Assembly: GCA_963702555.1 (NCBI GenBank)
Contig: CAVPCW010000010.1
Span: 671,947-735,946 of the forward strand
DNA from: CAMFLJ01 sp963702555
Lineage (GTDB): Bacteria > Actinomycetota > Acidimicrobiia > Acidimicrobiales > Acidimicrobilacustridaceae
Direction: 5' to 3'
DNA length: 64,000 nt
Below are positions 60,791 through 64,000 of the stretch, in pieces. Numbering within the stretch: the stretch's first letter is position 1; every line of letters begins with the position of its first letter. The notes beneath the pieces were generated by a model that saw only the letters and a list, made by a program, of their open reading frames with translations, ran no database searches and was not told the DNA's origin. Both the position numbers and the translations under genes were made by a program.

Positions 60791-61977
60791 CGCGTGCTCC
60801 CATGTCGGCCGGTCGCCAAGAGGTAAAAGCCGGCGATCAGGGTCTGCGAGAGGAGCGTGACCGTTGCTGCTCCGGTCAGCTCGAAGCGGGGGATAACGGC
60901 GAGGTCGAGCCCGACGCTGAGGAAGGCGACCCCCGTCGCGTAGAGGGCCAACGAGCGGTCCTTGCCCGAGGCGAAGTAGAGCGGCTGGAGCCCCACGGTG
61001 AGTGCGGGGAGTGCGGTGGCGAGCAGGAGGATGGCGAGAGCCGGGCGACCCGGGGCATAGGCATCCCCGTAGACCACGGGCACGAGGATCCATGCGATCG
61101 GGATGAAGGCGACGACCAGGGCGGCGCACACGGCGCCGACCTGCAGCGCCCTTCGTCGGAGCCGTTCGACCTGGGCACCTCCGCTCACGGCCCGGGACAG
61201 CCCCGGCACGAGGCTGGTGACCACGAGCCCGAGGATCGTCACCGCGGCGTTCGGGAAGCGGTAGACGGCCGCGTAGATACCAGCGTCACTCATGGACAAC
61301 AACAAGGAGATGAGGATGACGTCGGCCGAGGCGTAGACCTGATCAGCGACGAGGAGCACGAGGAACCACGGGTCGGCGGCGCTCCGTGTCGGAACCTCGC
61401 CGATCCTCCTGTGCGGGAGTCGGTTCAGGCTGATCGACACCAGAGCGCTCACGGCGTACCCCACGCCGATCGCCCACGCCGCGCCGGCCGCAGTCGTCAC
61501 GAGTGCGGCCCCGGCGGCGACCAGGAGTCCTTGTAGCGCGGCGGGGGTGCCGGAACGAACGGCTCGCTCCCGACCGAGCGAGAGCCAGTCGCGGTTCAAG
61601 CCGCGCCCGGCGATGGTGAGGGCGAGGGGCGCCAGTGCGCCGTGGCCCGTCGCCACCGCGGCGACGATGTAGGCGCCGACCAGCGCGGCGGTGACGATGT
61701 TGCGGCGGCGGACGAGGGCCCAGGCGTCGGCGCCGGGCCGGCCCGCGGCGACATCCCGTGATCCCTTGAGTGACGCGCCCCAGTCGGCGATCAGGCCGCC
61801 GTAGCGGCAGATGAGGTAGGCGACGGAAACCGTTCCGAACTCGCTGGTGCCGAGCCTTCTCGCGAGGATGACGAAGCCGACGAACTCAGCCGCCTGCCCT
61901 CCGGCTCGGAGGATGACGAGCGGAGCGGTCATCCGGGCGAGGGTGCGGCTCCTGTCGATGGAGCGCCTGTCGGTCAT
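60787..61977 (-). CDS. Wzx-like polysaccharide flippase (MATE/MOP superfamily)
   Basis: A 396-aa polytopic protein with about 12 helices. The N-terminus (GGQAAEFVGFVILARRLGTSEFGTVSVAY) and the middle (DVILISLLLSMSDAGIYAAVYRFPNA) follow the PST/Wzx pattern, as do the C-terminal helices (LFASGKDRSLALYATGVAF-like region). It would turn lipid-linked oligosaccharides across the membrane. ATG 61977 overlaps the GT4 gene stop; its own stop overlaps the methyltransferase ATG. Confidence 0.85.
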   Translation of the reverse strand: MTDRRSIDRSRTLARMTAPLVILRAGGQAAEFVGFVILARRLGTSEFGTVSVAYLICRYGGLIADWGASLKGSRDVAAGRPGADAWALVRRRNIVTAALVGAYIVAAVATGHGALAPLALTIAGRGLNRDWLSLGRERAVRSGTPAALQGLLVAAGAALVTTAAGAAWAIGVGYAVSALVSISLNRLPHRRIGEVPTRSAADPWFLVLLVADQVYASADVILISLLLSMSDAGIYAAVYRFPNAAVTILGLVVTSLVPGLSRAVSGGAQVERLRRRALQVGAVCAALVVAFIPIAWILVPVVYGDAYAPGRPALAILLLATALPALTVGLQPLYFASGKDRSLALYATGVAFLSVGLDLAVIPRFELTGAATVTLLSQTLIAGFYLLATGRHGSTR

Positions 61978-63041
61978 CCGGCAGCCTCGAGGACGCGTGG
62001 GGCGACCGCTGTCGCGGTGAACTCCTCCCGAACGGTCTTGAGAGCGGCGTCGGCGAGAGCCGCTCGCTCGGCCGGGGTGTCGAGGAGTTCGACGACAGCG
62101 CGAGTGAACGCAGCGGGCCCGTCGGCGATGCGGCAGGGGAAGGCGTCCGGCAGGCCGCGAGCAGCGGCGCTCGACAGGATCTGGGGGACACCCGCGGCGG
62201 CAGCCTCGATCACCTTGTTCTGGATGCCGGCCACGAGGGTGAGCGGCGCGACGGCCACCCGTCCACGTCGTGCGGCCGTGGTCGGGTCCGGGTAGCCGGC
62301 CTCGAGGTCGGCTCCCATAGCGTGAGCGGCGTCCACAACTCGCCGAACCGGGTTGCGCCCGGTGAGGAGCAGGGTTGTCCCAGGGCGCACCTGCTGTACC
62401 TCGGGCCACCACTCGGCGAGGAGCATCACCGCCGCGACGTTCGGTTGATAGGCGAGATTGCCGAAGAACACGAGGTCGTGGTCGGGATCGATCGCAGGAG
62501 CGGGATTGGGCACGTCGACGACGTTCGGGATCCACTTGGCGTCCAGCTCAAGGGCGTCGCTCCGACCCGCAGCGGTTCGCAGCACCCCCGGGTGGTGGTG
62601 TCGTTCGACTCGTGCCATGGCCCGAGCCAGCCAGGAGAACCACAGCTTCTCGTGCCACGACTCCGAGACCGACGCTCGGTCTTCGTAGCTGGTGCTGAGC
62701 CGATCCACCAGATCGAGGACCGCGACGCCGGCGACGTCCACGAGCGTCGGTTCGAACGCTCGCAGCGTGACGAACACCGTGAGATCGGGTCCGATGTTCT
62801 TCAGCCGTTCACGCGCAGCGGTCACGGACCACGCCAGGGTCTCCGGGGGGGCGGTGCCACGCATGACCGCACCGAGGTGGGGCGGCCGCCGCAGGCTCGG
62901 TGCGCACTCCCTTCGGAGACGAACGACGTCGGAGCGGAATCCGGCCGCGTCGAGGATCATTTGCCAAGACTCGACCCGCCGGACCTCGCCCATCCCCTGG
63001 GCTCGGCCCAGGGTGACGATGGCGGCCCGGCGATCGGTCAT
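61974..63041 (-). CDS. GT4-like glycosyltransferase
   Basis: A 355-aa GT-B glycosyltransferase. The C-terminal half has DLVFFGNLAYQPNVAAVMLLAEWWPEV, TTLLLTGRNPVRRV, VAVAPLTLVAGIQNKVIEAAAAGVPQI with the E-x7-E-like nucleotide-sugar site. The N-terminal half is short and Arg-rich. This pattern is close to the GT4 enzymes of exopolysaccharide clusters. Donor and acceptor are unknown. ATG 63041 overlaps the GT2 stop. Confidence 0.85.
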   Translation of the reverse strand: MTDRRAAIVTLGRAQGMGEVRRVESWQMILDAAGFRSDVVRLRRECAPSLRRPPHLGAVMRGTAPPETLAWSVTAARERLKNIGPDLTVFVTLRAFEPTLVDVAGVAVLDLVDRLSTSYEDRASVSESWHEKLWFSWLARAMARVERHHHPGVLRTAAGRSDALELDAKWIPNVVDVPNPAPAIDPDHDLVFFGNLAYQPNVAAVMLLAEWWPEVQQVRPGTTLLLTGRNPVRRVVDAAHAMGADLEAGYPDPTTAARRGRVAVAPLTLVAGIQNKVIEAAAAGVPQILSSAAARGLPDAFPCRIADGPAAFTRAVVELLDTPAERAALADAALKTVREEFTATAVAPRVLEAAG

Positions 63042-63871
63042 ACCCAACGTTGGCGCAGACGGAGCAGCCGGGCGGTGATGCCCCAGGCCATGCCGTCCTG
63101 CATCGAGGCGTACCGGACAGCGGACGTCAGCCGGTGACGTTCGACCTCGCTGCCAGGGGCCGCCGAGCCCCCGACTGCGTGACTGGCCGGCCGCTCGTCG
63201 AGCAGGACCAGCTCCATGGCCGGATACCGGTCGGCAAGGCGGCGACAGAGGTCGACGTCCTCGTAGTAGAGGAAGTAGCCAGTGTCGAAGCCACCGACCG
63301 AGCGGAGGCGCTCGGTGTCGACGGAGAGGACTGCTCCGGACGCCCACCGTTCATCGAGGGGCCACCTGCCGGAGCGAAGTTCGAGACTCTCCGCGTTGCG
63401 GCGGCCGTAGCGGCCGGCCAGGCGGCTCAGCGCAGCCCGGAGTCGTGTCCCCCGCGGGATGAATCGGCCGACCCGATAGCCGCTCAAGAGATGACCCAGC
63501 GGAGTGGGGTAGATATTGATCACGGAGGTCGCCGAACCGTGACCATCGTCGAGGGCCACGGTGAGCAGTTCGTCCGTCGTGCCGTCGGCCAAGGCGGACC
63601 ACTGAGCCGACGTCAGCTCCGCGTCCGGGTTGACGATGATCGTTCGCGGGGTCGCCACTCCGGTCAGCGCCAGGTCGACGCCACCTCCGAAGCCGAGGTT
63701 CCGGCTCGCGAACAGGTGGGTCACGTGCGGTCTGTCGACTGTCGCCGGTGACAGGTTGCAGTCGTTGTGGACGAGGACGACCGGCATGGCGTCGGGGATC
63801 TCATCGAGCTCGAGCGTGGTCGTCCGGTAGAGGACGAAGACGGCCGTTGCGTTCGTGGGAGCGTCGCTCAC
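63038..63871 (-). CDS. GT2-family glycosyltransferase (rhamnosyltransferase-like)
   Basis: A 277-aa GT-A enzyme. SRNLGFGGGVDLAL and TIIVNPDAELT (the D-x-D-like donor site) are followed by WASGAVLSVDTERLRSVGGFD and GYFLYYEDVDLCRRL, the catalytic ED-motif of the WbbL/RfbN-like GT2 branch, which often transfers rhamnose. It starts at GTG 63871, overlapping the upstream gene stop as GTGA, so it belongs to the minus-strand operon that runs to 59869. Confidence 0.88.
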   Translation of the reverse strand: MSDAPTNATAVFVLYRTTTLELDEIPDAMPVVLVHNDCNLSPATVDRPHVTHLFASRNLGFGGGVDLALTGVATPRTIIVNPDAELTSAQWSALADGTTDELLTVALDDGHGSATSVINIYPTPLGHLLSGYRVGRFIPRGTRLRAALSRLAGRYGRRNAESLELRSGRWPLDERWASGAVLSVDTERLRSVGGFDTGYFLYYEDVDLCRRLADRYPAMELVLLDERPASHAVGGSAAPGSEVERHRLTSAVRYASMQDGMAWGITARLLRLRQRWV

Positions 63872-64000
63872 CGGCCGCCGTTGCGCACTAGGTGGGGGGA
63901 GGGCGACGCGTGGGGAAACCTCGTGGCGAGGTCGGGCGCGTCGGCCTCGAGGCGTTCGAAGTCTGTTGCAGTCGGTCCCGGACGGGTCACGTGATCGAGA
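63868..64000 (-). CDS. Partial CDS at the window edge (C-terminal 43 residues)
   Basis: On the minus strand a frame is open from the window edge to TGA 63870-63868 and overlaps the GT2 start as GTGA. The visible end includes TDFERLEADAPDLATRF and ends LVRNGGR. Too little is left to name a family. It is probably the previous gene of the polysaccharide operon. Confidence 0.55.
   Translation of the reverse strand, partial: LDHVTRPGPTATDFERLEADAPDLATRFPHASPSPHLVRNGGR

Overview
The window is chromosomal DNA of a very GC-rich actinobacterium (over 70% GC by eye). A mycothiol-synthase-like acetyltransferase, an ANTAR response regulator of the PdtaR type, a DprE1/UbiA/DprE2-type cluster for decaprenyl-phosphoryl-arabinose, an actinobacterial-type Tad/Flp pilus locus and many leaderless-looking genes all point to Actinomycetota. 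An Acidimicrobiia-like lineage (Iamia/Ilumatobacter relatives) is my best guess, by inference only. I see no insertion sequence, prophage or CRISPR array; this is ordinary core chromosome with one secretion/pilus island and one envelope-polysaccharide island.

Layout. 1-2.8 kb: end of a sugar nucleotidyltransferase, rlmN, an mshD-like gene and nth. 2.8-3.1 kb: a compact promoter/three-hairpin/terminator unit that looks like a small RNA gene. 3.4-13.5 kb: histidine genes hisD-C-B-H-A-(methyltransferase)-F, a hydrolase, a GroES-like gene, hisI, trpE and a YgfZ-like gene. 13.5-19.8 kb: a J-domain protein, an ABM-fold protein, trpC, trpB2, trpF, trpB, trpA and a truncated globin. 20-21.8 kb: HU protein, peroxiredoxin, a FabZ-like dehydratase and ogt. 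21.8-26.4 kb, minus strand: tRNA-Leu(CAA), fabD (with an extra C-terminal biotinyl-like domain), fabH, fabG, acpP and fabF. 26.5-32.7 kb: a coiled-coil protein, pdtaR, polA, a methyltransferase and rpsA. 32.9-43 kb: Tad pilus genes cpaB, tadZ/cpaE, tadA/cpaF, a VWA-TadB fusion and tadC, a membrane protein, four single-gene Flp pilin units and a pilin remnant. 42.5-45.1 kb: a NarL-type response regulator and its histidine kinase. 45.2-48.9 kb: coaE and the DPA cluster. 49-59.9 kb: GT39-like membrane proteins, uvrB, uvrA and a polyprenyl sugar-phosphate transferase. 59.9-64 kb, minus strand: an overlapping operon with a partial gene, a GT2, a GT4-like enzyme, a Wzx-like flippase and a methyltransferase.

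Two themes run through the window. First, at least thirteen genes start 6-9 nt after a TANNNT -10 box with no ribosome-binding site, which predicts leaderless transcripts; genes inside operons are instead joined by 4-nt ATGA/GTGA (once CTGA) overlaps. Second, more than a dozen conserved genes carry a single-base frameshift, nearly always one extra base. These cluster at 4 kb, 12-13 kb and 39-61 kb and are absent from roughly 14-39 kb. They look like consensus indel errors rather than gene decay, so I annotate the frame-corrected genes and give the break points.

The most interesting signals are the putative small RNA at 2.98-3.09 kb, the FabD-biotinyl-like fusion, two TrpB paralogues in one trp cluster, the DPA cluster with alanine where mycobacterial DprE1 has its drug-target cysteine, the VWA-TadB fusion, the homogenised Flp pilin array, the short ORF overlapping cpaB, and the hairpin in the rpsA leader.
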